DNA of 64,000 bases, taken from assembly GCA_021815405.1 (NCBI GenBank), contig JAKAGV010000003.1, positions 274,106 through 338,105 of the forward strand, in the 5' to 3' direction. The notes beneath the pieces were generated by a model that was not told the DNA's origin, made no database searches, and was given only the letters and a program-made list of their open reading frames with translations. The translations under genes were made by a program, and so were the position numbers. Within the stretch, counting starts at the first letter, position 1, and every line of letters starts with the position of its first letter. This DNA is from Bacteroidota bacterium. GTDB taxonomy: Bacteria > Bacteroidota > Ignavibacteria > Ignavibacteriales > Ignavibacteriaceae. Shown here in pieces: positions 1 to 8,710 of this stretch.

Positions 1-2
1 CT

Positions 3-2048
3 GTCAAATCCGGTCAAATTGAAAAACAGCTTTCTCTTGATGAATTTCCTTCGACTGAAGAACTATGGAATATTTACAAAACTTATAAAGGCATTTCTGA
101 TCCCTCAATTGAATCTATTATTAAACAAGATTATGATTATAAGCCACTTAAACAGTTAAGATATTTTCAGCAGATAGCTGTCAATCGTACGGTTGAAGCC
201 ATAGCAAAAGGACAAAACCGTATCCTTCTTACAATTGCAACCGGCACCGGCAAAACTTTAGTTGCATATCATATCATTTATCGTTTATGGAAAGCTGGCA
301 TTAAGAAAAGAATTCTTTTCCTTGCCGATAGAAACGCTCTTATCGATCAAGCTAAACGAAATGACTTTCAATACTTTGGCGATAAGATGACTATCATTAG
401 AAAAAAGATGATTGATAAATCTTATGAAATTTATTTAGCGCTATATCAAGGTTTAATGAATTATGATGAAGACCTTGTTGACGTCTACAAAGAATTCAGC
501 AGAGATTTTTTTGACCTTGTAGTGATTGATGAATGCCATCGCGGTAGTGCTGCTCAAGACAGCGCTTGGAGAGAAATTTTAAATTACTTTAACAATGCCA
601 CTCATATTGGTATGACCGCCACTCCTAAAGAAACAAGCACTGTTTCAAATATTGAATACTTTGGCGATCCCATCTACACTTATTCACTTAAACAAGGTAT
701 AGCTGATGGTTTTCTTGCCCCATATAAGGTAATTCGCTGCGGAATAAATGTCGATCTCGAAGGCTGGCGCCCGGAAGAAGGCAAAACTGATATAAACGGA
801 AATCCGGTTGTGGATAGAGAATATTATTCAAGAGACTATGATGCTAATTTAGTTATCGATGAACGTACCAAATTTGTTGCAAAGAGAATTACTGAATATT
901 TAAAAAAACATAATCGCTTCGATAAAACTATAGTATTTTGTGTAGATATAGAACATGCTGCAAGAATGCGTCAGGCTCTTATAAATGAAAATTCCGATCT
1001 TGTATCCGCTAATTCCAAATATGTAATGAAAATAACCGGTGACGATGAAGAAGGGAAAAGAGAGCTTGATAATTTTATTAACCCGGAAGAAACATATCCT
1101 GTTATTGCAACAACTTCTAAATTGATGACTACCGGTATTGATGCTCAAACATGCAAACTTATTGTTCTCGACAGCAATATAAACTCTATGACTGAATTCA
1201 AACAAATTATTGGTCGTGGTACTCGCGTTAACGAAGAGTATAATAAATATTTCTTTACCATTATGGATTTTAGAAACGTAACCCGCCATTTCGCCGATCC
1301 TAATTTTGACGGTGATCCGGTTATGATAAAAGTTGTTGATCCGGAAGATGAAATTCCATCTATTGAAGAAGAAGAAAGTATTACTGAAAATTATACTGAT
1401 GAGTTGTCCGGTGAAGAAATTAAATTTGATACTCCTCAAGATATTTACGATAATTCACAATCTACAAATGAAGAACATCATGTAAGAGAAAAAATTTACG
1501 TTAACGGCGTAGATGTTTCTCTCCTTAACGAAAGGGTACAGTATGTTGGAAGTGACGGTTCCTTAATTACCGGCAGCCTAAAAGATTATACTAAAAATCA
1601 GATACAAAAAAATTACCGTTCGCTCGATGACTTTATTAACAAGTGGAATAAAACCGATCAGAAGCAAGCTCTTATTGATGAACTTGTTGAGCAAGGCATT
1701 ATCATTGGCAATTTTCTTGACGATATAAATAAGGACATGGACGTCTTTGATTTAATTCTCCACGCTGCTTATGACCAGCCGCCACTTTCTAGGAAAGAAC
1801 GTGCCGACAATGTTAAAAAACGAAATTATTTTTCAAAGTATTCCGGCAAGGCTCGAAATGTTTTAGAAAGTTTGCTTGATAAGTATGCAGACGGCGGTAT
1901 TGAAAATGTTGAAGACCTCACAATCTTAAGGCTTAACCCCTTTGATGAAATCGGATCTCCCAGTGAAATAATATCTTTGTTCGGTGATAAAGAAAAATAC
2001 CTTACAGCAATTAAAGAACTTGAATCTCAAATTTACGGAGCTGCTTAG
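3..2048 (+). CDS. hsdR: Type I restriction enzyme R subunit (5' end outside window)
   Basis: Motor and nuclease subunit of a type I restriction-modification system: it translocates DNA using ATP and cuts unmodified DNA. The frame is open from base 3 with no start, so the N-terminal nuclease part lies before the window. Visible helicase motifs are Walker A ATGTGKT (about 240-258), the DEAD-like box VVIDECH (about 520-543), MTATPKE (about 610) and IIGRGTR (about 1205), which is the SF2 order expected for HsdR. The C-terminal part (about 1500-2048) fits the EcoEI-type R C-terminal domain. An ATG at 387 is internal, since the Walker A motif lies upstream of it. The stop codon overlaps the GTG start of hsdM by one base, indicating translational coupling. 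Confidence 0.93.
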   Translation, partial: VKSGQIEKQLSLDEFPSTEELWNIYKTYKGISDPSIESIIKQDYDYKPLKQLRYFQQIAVNRTVEAIAKGQNRILLTIATGTGKTLVAYHIIYRLWKAGIKKRILFLADRNALIDQAKRNDFQYFGDKMTIIRKKMIDKSYEIYLALYQGLMNYDEDLVDVYKEFSRDFFDLVVIDECHRGSAAQDSAWREILNYFNNATHIGMTATPKETSTVSNIEYFGDPIYTYSLKQGIADGFLAPYKVIRCGINVDLEGWRPEEGKTDINGNPVVDREYYSRDYDANLVIDERTKFVAKRITEYLKKHNRFDKTIVFCVDIEHAARMRQALINENSDLVSANSKYVMKITGDDEEGKRELDNFINPEETYPVIATTSKLMTTGIDAQTCKLIVLDSNINSMTEFKQIIGRGTRVNEEYNKYFFTIMDFRNVTRHFADPNFDGDPVMIKVVDPEDEIPSIEEEESITENYTDELSGEEIKFDTPQDIYDNSQSTNEEHHVREKIYVNGVDVSLLNERVQYVGSDGSLITGSLKDYTKNQIQKNYRSLDDFINKWNKTDQKQALIDELVEQGIIIGNFLDDINKDMDVFDLILHAAYDQPPLSRKERADNVKKRNYFSKYSGKARNVLESLLDKYADGGIENVEDLTILRLNPFDEIGSPSEIISLFGDKEKYLTAIKELESQIYGAA

Positions 2049-3478
2049 TGAAGAATATCGGTAATGTTGTTAAATCGATTCAGAATATTATGTGGAAAGA
2101 CCCCGGCGTAAGCGGCGACGCTCAAAGAATTGAGCAGCTTGGATGGATGCTGTTCCTAAAAATCCTTGACGATAATGACAAAGAATTGGAGCTCATTCAT
2201 AAAAAATTCAAATCCGTAATTCCATCTAATCTTCAGTGGCGCAATTGGGCTGCAGATGATGAGGGCATTACCGGTGATGAATTAAAGGCTTTTGTTGATA
2301 ATGAACTCATTCCCGCACTTAAAAACCTGGATGTAAGTACCGGAAGTAAACGCTCAATTATGATTCGCGAAATATTTGAAGGTACTAACAACTATATGAA
2401 AAACGGTACCTTGATAAGACAGGTTATAAATAAAATAAATGAAGTCGATTTTACTGCTTCTTCCGACCGTCATTTGTTCGGCGATATTTATGAAACAATC
2501 TTAAGAGATTTACAAAGTGCAGGCAACTACGGCGAGTTTTATACCCCGCGTGCTTTAACCGAATTTATGACTGAAATGATTAATCCTAAACTTGAGGAAA
2601 AAGTATTAGACCCGGCATGTGGAACTGGCGGCTTTTTAACTTCTGTTATTACTCATCATGTAAAGAATAAAAAGCTCAAAAATGTAAGCGACTATAAATT
2701 GCTTGAGCAAAATATTCATGGTCAAGAATTAAAGCCGCTTCCGTTTATGCTTTGTGTTACCAACTTAATCTTGCATGATATTGAAATTCCAAACGTTGAT
2801 TACACCAACAGCCTTAACCGCGAATATACTTCCATAGGAAAAAGAGACCGTGTTAATGTAATACTTGCTAATCCTCCTTTCGGCGCATCCGTTAGTGACG
2901 GTGTTGAAAAGAATTTTCCTCAAGCCTATAGGACAACAGAAAGCGCAGATTTATTTTTATTGCTTATGATTCGTTACCTTGAAGAAGGCGGGCGTGCAGC
3001 TATTGTATTGCCTGATGGCTCTCTTACCGGCGATGGTGTTAAGCAAAGAATTCGTCAGCATTTTTTGGAAAGCTGTAATCTCCACACAATAGTAAGACTC
3101 CCCAATTCTGTTTTTCAGCCCTATGCTACCGTAGCAACCAACCTTTTATTTTTTGAAAAAGGTAAACCCACAAAAGATATCTGGTATTGGGAACATAAAC
3201 TGCCGGAAGGTCAAAAGTCATATTCCAAAACCAAACCAATAAGAGTTGAAGAATTTAACGACGTAAAAAAATGGTGGAAGAAAAGAACTGAAAGCGAACA
3301 AGCATGGAAAGTGAATATCAAAACAATCGAAGAAAACGGATATAACCTTGATATAAAAAATCCGTTTAAGAAAGAAGAAGAACAAGAACACTCCAGCGCA
3401 GAACTTTTAGAAATGCTGCACAAGAGTTTTGAAAAAAGCAATCAGCTTTTGGAACAATTAAAGTCGGCAGTAAAATGA
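2048..3478 (+). CDS. hsdM: Type I restriction-modification DNA methyltransferase, M subunit
   Basis: N6-adenine methyltransferase subunit that works with HsdS to protect host DNA and with HsdR and HsdS in restriction. It has an N-terminal helical HsdM domain (residues about 5-130) and an N6-methyltransferase domain with the SAM-binding motif DPACGTGGFL (about residue 188) and the catalytic motif NPPF (about residue 275). At 476 aa it is of usual length. It starts with GTG overlapping the hsdR stop (TAGTG), and its own stop overlaps the hsdS ATG by four bases (ATGA), so the three genes form a tightly coupled operon. No damage is seen. Confidence 0.95.
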   Translation: MKNIGNVVKSIQNIMWKDPGVSGDAQRIEQLGWMLFLKILDDNDKELELIHKKFKSVIPSNLQWRNWAADDEGITGDELKAFVDNELIPALKNLDVSTGSKRSIMIREIFEGTNNYMKNGTLIRQVINKINEVDFTASSDRHLFGDIYETILRDLQSAGNYGEFYTPRALTEFMTEMINPKLEEKVLDPACGTGGFLTSVITHHVKNKKLKNVSDYKLLEQNIHGQELKPLPFMLCVTNLILHDIEIPNVDYTNSLNREYTSIGKRDRVNVILANPPFGASVSDGVEKNFPQAYRTTESADLFLLLMIRYLEEGGRAAIVLPDGSLTGDGVKQRIRQHFLESCNLHTIVRLPNSVFQPYATVATNLLFFEKGKPTKDIWYWEHKLPEGQKSYSKTKPIRVEEFNDVKKWWKKRTESEQAWKVNIKTIEENGYNLDIKNPFKKEEEQEHSSAELLEMLHKSFEKSNQLLEQLKSAVK

Positions 3479-4905
3479 GTTCATATAAAATTGATAAGTT
3501 ATTTAATTATGAGAAAGGATTATTGCAGAGTACTAAATGTACTCCAGGTGAATTTAATTTTATTACTGCTTCTGCAGATTGGAAAACTCATTCAACCTAC
3601 ACTCACGATTGTGAAGCTTTAGTATTTGCAGCAGCAGCATCTGGCTCATTAGGTCGTACACATTATATAAACGGTAAATTTATTGCAAGCGATTTGTGTT
3701 TCGTACTTACTCCAAAAGACCCTAATAATTTTCCTATTGATTTAGGTTTCTACCACATAATTTTTAATTTAATTCGCGAAGATATTGTTAGAAATACTAA
3801 AGCCGGTACTTCAAAAGAAGCTATTGGACTTTCAAGATTTGGGAATTATGAATTGCCATATTTTGATATTTATAAGCAAAAGGAGATAAAAAATAAGTTT
3901 ATCAGATTGGAACAAATAAACGATTCAATTTTAGAAGAGAATTCATCGCAGCAAAAACTTATCTCCCAACTCCGCCAATCATTTCTCCGTGAAGCAATGC
4001 AAGGCAAGCTGACTTCGGAATGGAGAGACTCCATTCTCCGAAGTCATCCCGAACTAGTTTCGGGATCTTCCAAGTCCGCCACTTTATCAGATGGAACATT
4101 ATACGAACCAGCATCTGAGCTCCTAAAAAAAATAAAAGCAGAAAAAGCAAAGCTTATTGCTGAAGGAAAACTTAAAAAGCAGAAACCTCTTCCGGAAATT
4201 AAACCGGAAGAAATTCCTTATGAAATACCGGCTAGTTGGGTTTGGTGCAGGCTTGGTAAAGTGTGCATTAATATAATGGATGGTACTCATAATTCACCTA
4301 TTAATTCACATACTGGTAAGTTTAAATATATAACTGCAAAGAATATTAAAGATGAGGGAATTGATCTATCTGACATAACTTACATATCAAAAGAAGCACA
4401 TACAGAAATTTATGCAAAGTGTAACCCTGAAAAGGGGGATATACTTTTTATTAAAGATGGCGCAACAACTGGCGTAGTCACAATAAATAATTTAGATGAG
4501 CAATTTAGTTTATTATCAAGTGTAGCTCTCTTAAAACTCCCCGAAATTGTATTAAATAAATATTTAATGTATGCAATCAGAAGTCCATTTTACTATGATG
4601 CAACAAGAAAAGATATGTTTGGTGTCGCAATTACAAGGGTAAACTTAATAAAAATAAATAATTCAATAGTCCCGATTCCTCCGTATTCAGAGCAACAAAG
4701 AATCGTTTCCAAACTTGAAGAGCTAATGCGCCTTTGCGATGAATTAGAAAAAAACATAAACCAAACCAAAGCCCAAACAAACTTACTTTTGCAAACAGTA
4801 TTAAAAGAAGCGCTGCTTTCGAAAGATGATGAAAGGTCCGATACAAAAGAAATAATTCAAGAATTGGCACTTAAACATGAAAAAGCATTGGTGAAACTTG
4901 TATGA
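3475..4905 (+). CDS. hsdS: Type I restriction-modification specificity subunit S
   Basis: DNA-recognition subunit that sets target specificity for both methylation and cleavage. Two target-recognition domains are visible: TRD1 at about residues 3-145 and TRD2 at about 240-420. Each is followed by a helical conserved region, SQLRQSFLREAMQGKL near 163 and SEQQRIVSKLEELMRLCDELE near 403. Residues about 179-198, between the first conserved helix and TRD2, are encoded by a palindromic repeat (4011-4066) that reads through in frame as HPELVSGSS; this peptide is not part of the normal family architecture. The start overlaps hsdM by four bases. Specificity cannot be predicted from sequence alone. Confidence 0.92.
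   Translation: MSSYKIDKLFNYEKGLLQSTKCTPGEFNFITASADWKTHSTYTHDCEALVFAAAASGSLGRTHYINGKFIASDLCFVLTPKDPNNFPIDLGFYHIIFNLIREDIVRNTKAGTSKEAIGLSRFGNYELPYFDIYKQKEIKNKFIRLEQINDSILEENSSQQKLISQLRQSFLREAMQGKLTSEWRDSILRSHPELVSGSSKSATLSDGTLYEPASELLKKIKAEKAKLIAEGKLKKQKPLPEIKPEEIPYEIPASWVWCRLGKVCINIMDGTHNSPINSHTGKFKYITAKNIKDEGIDLSDITYISKEAHTEIYAKCNPEKGDILFIKDGATTGVVTINNLDEQFSLLSSVALLKLPEIVLNKYLMYAIRSPFYYDATRKDMFGVAITRVNLIKINNSIVPIPPYSEQQRIVSKLEELMRLCDELEKNINQTKAQTNLLLQTVLKEALLSKDDERSDTKEIIQELALKHEKALVKLV
4011..4066. repeat. Palindromic repeat inserted in frame in hsdS
   Basis: Two adjacent inverted repeats: GACTTCGG-AATGGAG paired with CTCCATT-CTCCGAAGTC (4011-4045, with a two-base bulge), then ATCCCGAA-CTAGT-TTCGGGAT (4046-4066). 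The second unit resembles the dispersed palindromes that often encode HPELVSGS when they land in genes of Bacteroidota-like genomes (recollection, not searched). It adds about 19 residues to the HsdS linker without breaking the frame. Confidence 0.7.
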
Positions 4906-5066
4906 ATGAAAATGCTACTTGCCCAATATGTAATACAAAATTAATAGACTTTTTGAGGGAAGCAATAAAAAGTAGAGATTATATTACTTGCTCAATTTGT
5001 GCTAAATATTATCTCAAAATCTGGCTATTGCAAATCCTATTGAACTGGAAAGTAAAAGTTAAATGA
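4902..5066 (+). CDS. Small zinc-ribbon-like protein, hypothetical
   Basis: A 54-residue ORF whose ATG overlaps the hsdS stop by four bases (ATGA), the same coupling seen between hsdM and hsdS. It contains two Cys pairs, CPIC (residues 7-10) and CSIC (residues 30-33), arranged like a small zinc ribbon, followed by a hydrophobic stretch WLLQILL. No function is recognised. Position and coupling make it likely to be translated, but it could be a remnant; only its length and the Cys pattern support it. Confidence 0.5.
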   Translation: MNENATCPICNTKLIDFLREAIKSRDYITCSICAKYYLKIWLLQILLNWKVKVK

Positions 5067-5067
5067 T

Positions 5068-5298
5068 ATGGTTGATCTAAAATTTATATTAGAATATTGC
5101 CAACAATACAATCGGGTTTGTCCTATGCCCCAAAAATGGAGTGAGCTATACAATCTGCTCAATAATAAAAAACAAAAACCATCTGGCGGCTGGGAACCAT
5201 CTCTTCCTTTAATTTTAGCTGCTTGGTACGACACACCCGCTTTGATGAAAATTATAAGACTCCGTGTAATGCCCCCAGAAAAGCAAGAGAAAATATAG
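5068..5298 (+). CDS. Hypothetical protein, probably 3'-truncated beside the IS
   Basis: A 76-residue ORF starting one base after the previous stop. The segment RVCPMPQKWSELYNLL ... GGWEPSLPLILAAWYDTPALMK resembles a conserved small hypothetical protein often seen in bacterial genomes, which from memory continues for about 25 more residues. Here it ends shortly before the insertion sequence at about 5306, with a C-terminus (VMPPEKQEKI) that does not look like the family. Truncation or frameshift caused by the IS is inferred. Function unknown. Confidence 0.5.
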   Translation: MVDLKFILEYCQQYNRVCPMPQKWSELYNLLNNKKQKPSGGWEPSLPLILAAWYDTPALMKIIRLRVMPPEKQEKI

Positions 5299-5318
5299 AT
5301 AAAGATGGTAGAGAAAAA

Positions 5319-6149
5319 TCAAGCAACATTTTTGTAATTATTTAGTTTTTCAAATTCAATTGGGCTTAAATATCCAAGAGCTGAATGAGGATATTCCCGG
5401 TTATAAAAATTGATGAAATTATCTACCTCAACTCTTGCTTCTTCAAATGATTCATATTCATACGGATAAACTTTTTCTTCCTTGAACGTTCTCATAAAGC
5501 GTTCAGTATCAGCATTTCCCTTGGGATTGGAATAACTTGTCGTAATATGACTTATCCCAAGTAAAGCAGCTGCATTTTCAAACTTTTCTGATGTTGGCTG
5601 CGCTCCGTTATCACTCATCAAATGCAGGTCATATTCTCTTGAACCTAAAGGACAGTTATTCACAACTGCCATATCAAGAGCATCAATCCAATCCTCTGCT
5701 TTTGATCTGAGGTTTAGTTTGCAGCCAACAACCTTTTTAGTGTACCAGTCAAGCACGATCACTAAGTAAACCCAGCCTAATGAATTGATGTAGAATTTTG
5801 TCATATCAATTCCCCACCATTGATTGCTCTTTACTGGTTTCGGCTTATCTTTCTGAGGAGTTCTTTTTGCTTTATAACTTTTCCGGTCAACTAGTAAATC
5901 ATTTTTCTTCATTATGCGATAGACCCGGTTATAACTAACCTTGATTCCATATTTCCTCTTCAAATACGCTCTTACTCGACGATAACCCCAGAAGAGGTGT
6001 TCTGCTTTTATTTCTTTTATCTTCTGAGCCAAACAGACATCCTTTTGAATTCTGACCGCTTTCTTATCACTTATCTGCTTAGCTTTGGTTTGCTTTAAGG
6101 CTCTCCGGTAATAGCTGCTTTCAGGTAGTCTCAGCACTTTACAGACCAC
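5319..6149 (-). pseudogene. IS3-family transposase OrfB, frameshifted near its N-terminus
   Basis: DDE integrase-type transposase. The core has all catalytic residues: D in WWGIDMTKF, D in HLMSDNGAQ and E in DTERFMRTFKEE, with an HTH_21-like segment before it. In IS3 elements OrfB is reached by -1 frameshifting from OrfA. Here the -1 frame after the A9 run reads [11 protein letters not shown]...EGYPVS and then stops at 6131-6133. The rest of OrfB (VCKVLRLPESSYY onward) lies in the third frame, entered near a GTG at 6149. Removing two bases around 6150 would restore one continuous protein, so an indel is inferred. Confidence 0.75.
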
Positions 6150-6201
6150 AGGCTTACCGGGTATCCTTCTTGTTTCAAAGAACCAACAAACTCATCGCTG
6201 C

Positions 6202-6489
6202 CTAGATCAGATTCAAGTTTTTTTTTAATATCTGAATCTCGATAGTTTGTCTGCCTATGACCTTTTCATATTCTTCAAGTTTTGTTTTATCTGCACTTGA
6301 GGAATTTCCTCCACTTGAACTCATCAATCCCTTTTTGCCTCCCTCAAGGAATTTATCCCGCCATTTGTAGTAGAGGCTTTGAGATAATCCGTGTTTTCGG
6401 CAAAGCTCACTGATATTGCTTTCAGTCTTTAGTCCTTCCAGGACGATGGCAAGTTTTTCTTCTGTGGTTTTGGTTGTCTTAACTGGCAT
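6202..6489 (-). CDS. IS3-family transposase OrfA
   Basis: A 95-residue helix-turn-helix protein of the transposase_8 type that binds the IS ends. The HTH segment is [22 protein letters not shown] (about residues 27-48, shown here in full only to its core), followed by a leucine-zipper-like helix ([19 protein letters not shown]). It ends just after an A9 slippery run at plus 6218-6226, where ribosomes would shift -1 to make the OrfAB fusion. It is intact by itself. Confidence 0.85.
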   Translation of the reverse strand: MPVKTTKTTEEKLAIVLEGLKTESNISELCRKHGLSQSLYYKWRDKFLEGGKKGLMSSSGGNSSSADKTKLEEYEKVIGRQTIEIQILKKNLNLI

Positions 6490-7432
6490 TACGTTCTCCT
6501 AAAATAACGTGTTAGAAAAATAGTAAAATGCCGCATAAATTTTTCTCCGGATTCAGAGGCACTACGTTTCGCTACGCTCCACTTCGTGCCTCTGAATCAA
6601 TCCCTTTCTCTCTACTACTAAACTCTCTCACTATTTTGGGTAGCAATATATATATATCTAATTACAATTCGGTCTAAGGCCGAAAAATATACGATGAATT
6701 TTTAATGTCTTATACTCGTAGGTACTCTTGACTTTTTACACAGTACCTTTTCTTTCAAGAGAAAGGAACAAAAAATTAAACAACTATAGACAAACTACTA
6801 TCATTACTTGTTGCTCTTGCATCTCTCACAATTCTTGTTTTGAGTTTATACATTTCCCTTGAAGAAGCAAATATCTTTTCCTTTGCTCTCTCTAATAAGT
6901 TAGATTAATAGAGTAAAAAATTTTTTACGTTGACATGATGCTTATTTTATTATCTGATCCTCAAGTACTGCTTCGTTATATTTAATAATACTATATTGGA
7001 TTAAAATCTAATACCGAAATCAATAGTATACCAGGAAAACAAAATGACATAGGATAAAGACAAATCGATTTCATAAACTGAGATGCAATCAATTACTCGG
7101 AATGATATTTTCTATTTATCAAGACTTTCGAAACAAAAAAAATCGTGTGGTATCCGATCCAAGAAATGGCGGATGCAAATGAGAGTAAGGGGTAATTTTA
7201 AGTGAGAGAAAAAAATACTTTGGTGTCGCTACACTTACTTTAAAATTGTTAAATAAATATACTATATCCTAGTATTGACTTCTTAGGGCATCAATTAACC
7301 CTCAGTTTGCTAGCGTAATTAATAATAATGGTAATTTTATATTTTACAAGAACTCATTTGAATGATAAATTTTTAGCATATAAAATATTTTGGTTCAGAT
7401 TAACGTTGAAGTAAATTATTTCTAGATTGCAC

Positions 7433-7461
7433 TTGACAATAAAAAAGAAATATTATATTTT
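7433..7461 (+). promoter_or_regulatory. Promoter of the LacI-family regulator gene
   Basis: TTGACA at 7433-7438, a 17-base spacer and TATTTT at 7456-7461. The same geometry (TTGACA, 17 bases, TAGTTT, one base, operator) recurs in front of rhaA at 21671, which supports it as a real promoter. Confidence 0.6.
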
Positions 7462-7462
7462 A

Positions 7463-7488
7463 CTTAAAGGATTTCGAAAAGCATTAAG
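7463..7488. promoter_or_regulatory. Operator copy 1 (LacI-type palindrome, upstream of regulator)
   Basis: A 26-bp palindrome with arms CTTAA and TTAAG around a TTTCGAAA core, with spacers AGGA and AGCA. It starts one base after the -10 element, so binding would block transcription: autoregulation is inferred. Confidence 0.8.
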
Positions 7489-7586
7489 AGTCATAAAATT
7501 TATTACATAAATGGTGAAAGTATAATAAACCAAAATTTCGATTTATTTATTTTTACTTTTATAAATCAGTGCACAAATAAATATAA

Positions 7587-8627
7587 ATGATTATAAAAAA
7601 ATATATTAGAAAAAGAGTAACTCTAAAAGATGTTGCAAATGTTTTGTCACTTACTCCTGCAACTGTGTCAAAAGCATTAAGTGATGGTAGTGATATCTCT
7701 TTTGAAACAAAGGAAAAGGTTAAAAAAGTTTGTCAAGAACTTGGATATAGACCTAACTTATTAGCCAGATCATTAATTAGTAATAGAAGCAGAATCTTAG
7801 GTGTATTGGTACCTGATTTACGGATTTCATTTTTTTCTGAAGCAGTAAGAGGTATGTACGAGGAGGCAAGTAGAAAAGGATATGAATGTATAGTACTTGT
7901 ACACGATGAAAATTTACATAAAGAAAGAAAAAAAATTGAGTTTCTAGCCGATATACATGCTGATGGTATATTGTTGAATGCAGCAGGAGGCAAAAGCAAT
8001 TACGATTTATATAAAAAAATAAATGAAGAGGGAGTTAGAATAGTATGCTGGGATAGAAACTTAATAGATGGATTAGAATTTAAATCTGTAAAGATAGATG
8101 ACGTTGATGCTTCGTTTAAACTGACAACAAAACTAATTAAAGAAGGTAGAAAAAATATTTTATTCTTAGGTCCTAATACAGGGCTGAATTTGCTCAAAGA
8201 TAGATTTAAAGGCTATAAATTAGCTTTAGAAAAAAGTAATATTGAATATAAGCCTGAGCTAGTGGTTCAATCATTTAGAAGTGTGGATGACAGCTACAAA
8301 AAAATGCTGTCTATTATTGATCATGGAATAAAAATAGATGCCATCGTAAGTATAGGAGGTTTAGTAACATATGGTGCAGGGAAAGCACTTATTGAAAGAA
8401 ACTTTTCAATACCAAAGGATGTAATTATCGGCGAGTTTGGTGACAATGATATAGTATATCGTTTAGGTGTACCTTTTTATACCGTCTTCCAATTTCCTTA
8501 TGAAATGGGCAAACAGTCTACTGATTTGTTAATAAAAATGATTGAGACTCGAAAAGAGGATAAAGAGTTTAAAGATATAATAATCGATTCTAAGATATAT
8601 GAGAGAAAGCAAATCAATATGGATTAG
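7587..8627 (+). CDS. LacI/GalR-family transcriptional regulator of the rhamnose microcompartment
   Basis: DNA-binding repressor-type regulator. The N-terminal LacI helix-turn-helix is residues about 11-60 (VTLKDVANVLSLTPATVSKA, then hinge helix PNLLARSLISNR). It is followed by a periplasmic-binding-like sensor domain (about 65-340) that would bind a sugar or sugar phosphate. At 346 aa it is full length. It lies alone upstream of the BMC operon and has a palindromic operator at its own promoter (7463-7488); the same palindrome precedes pduL and rhaA. The ligand is not known; rhamnose, rhamnulose or a phosphorylated intermediate is inferred from the neighbours. No membrane segment is seen, so it acts in the cytoplasm. 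Confidence 0.92.
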   Translation: MIIKKYIRKRVTLKDVANVLSLTPATVSKALSDGSDISFETKEKVKKVCQELGYRPNLLARSLISNRSRILGVLVPDLRISFFSEAVRGMYEEASRKGYECIVLVHDENLHKERKKIEFLADIHADGILLNAAGGKSNYDLYKKINEEGVRIVCWDRNLIDGLEFKSVKIDDVDASFKLTTKLIKEGRKNILFLGPNTGLNLLKDRFKGYKLALEKSNIEYKPELVVQSFRSVDDSYKKMLSIIDHGIKIDAIVSIGGLVTYGAGKALIERNFSIPKDVIIGEFGDNDIVYRLGVPFYTVFQFPYEMGKQSTDLLIKMIETRKEDKEFKDIIIDSKIYERKQINMD

Positions 8628-8643
8628 ACAACTATTTTTTTTC

Positions 8644-8649
8644 TATGAT
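8644..8649 (+). promoter_or_regulatory. Putative -10 of the BMC operon promoter
   Basis: TATGAT lies one base before operator copy 2, at the same distance as the -10 elements of operator copies 1 and 3. A -35 at 17 bases is poor (TAGACA at 8625 is closer than ideal), so the promoter may be weak or need activation. Confidence 0.45.
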
Positions 8650-8650
8650 A

Positions 8651-8676
8651 CTTAAAGGTTTTCGAAATTGATTAAG
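8651..8676. promoter_or_regulatory. Operator copy 2 (upstream of pduL / BMC operon)
   Basis: A 26-bp palindrome with arms CTTAA and TTAAG around TTTCGAAA, with spacers AGGT and TTGA. It lies in the 83-base gap between the regulator and pduL. Confidence 0.8.
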
Positions 8677-8710
8677 TTTTATTTATTATTAATGATTAGC
8701 AAGGAACTTT

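Larger units (their letters stand above)
5300..6620 (-). mobile_element. IS3-family insertion sequence (probably inactive)
   Basis: Two overlapping transposase frames on the minus strand, a helix-turn-helix OrfA and a DDE OrfB, with an A9 run at their junction, are the hallmark of IS3 elements. Exact ends are not resolved. GTAGAGA-containing sequences near 5306-5318 and, inverted, near 6603-6617 are candidate terminal repeats, but no convincing target duplication was found. OrfB appears frameshifted near 6150, so this copy probably cannot transpose by itself. Confidence 0.7.
6490..7586. other. Gene-free stretch of about 1.1 kb between IS and regulator
   Basis: No ORF of useful size is seen on either strand. 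The proximal part holds the IS end and a 13-bp perfect inverted repeat, GATTCAGAGGCAC at 6550-6562 paired with 6586-6598, with a 23-base loop. From about 6640 to 7430 the sequence is AT-rich and nothing recognisable was found. The distal part (7433-7488) is the promoter and operator of the LacI-family gene. Confidence 0.6.

Noticed and set aside
900..1439. Long minus-strand ORF within hsdR
   Set aside because: It is antisense to clear helicase motifs and its product is low-complexity, so it is a shadow of the real gene.
7120..7140. TTTCGAAA near 7126 as a fifth operator
   Set aside because: The CTTAA and TTAAG arms are missing and no promoter is near.
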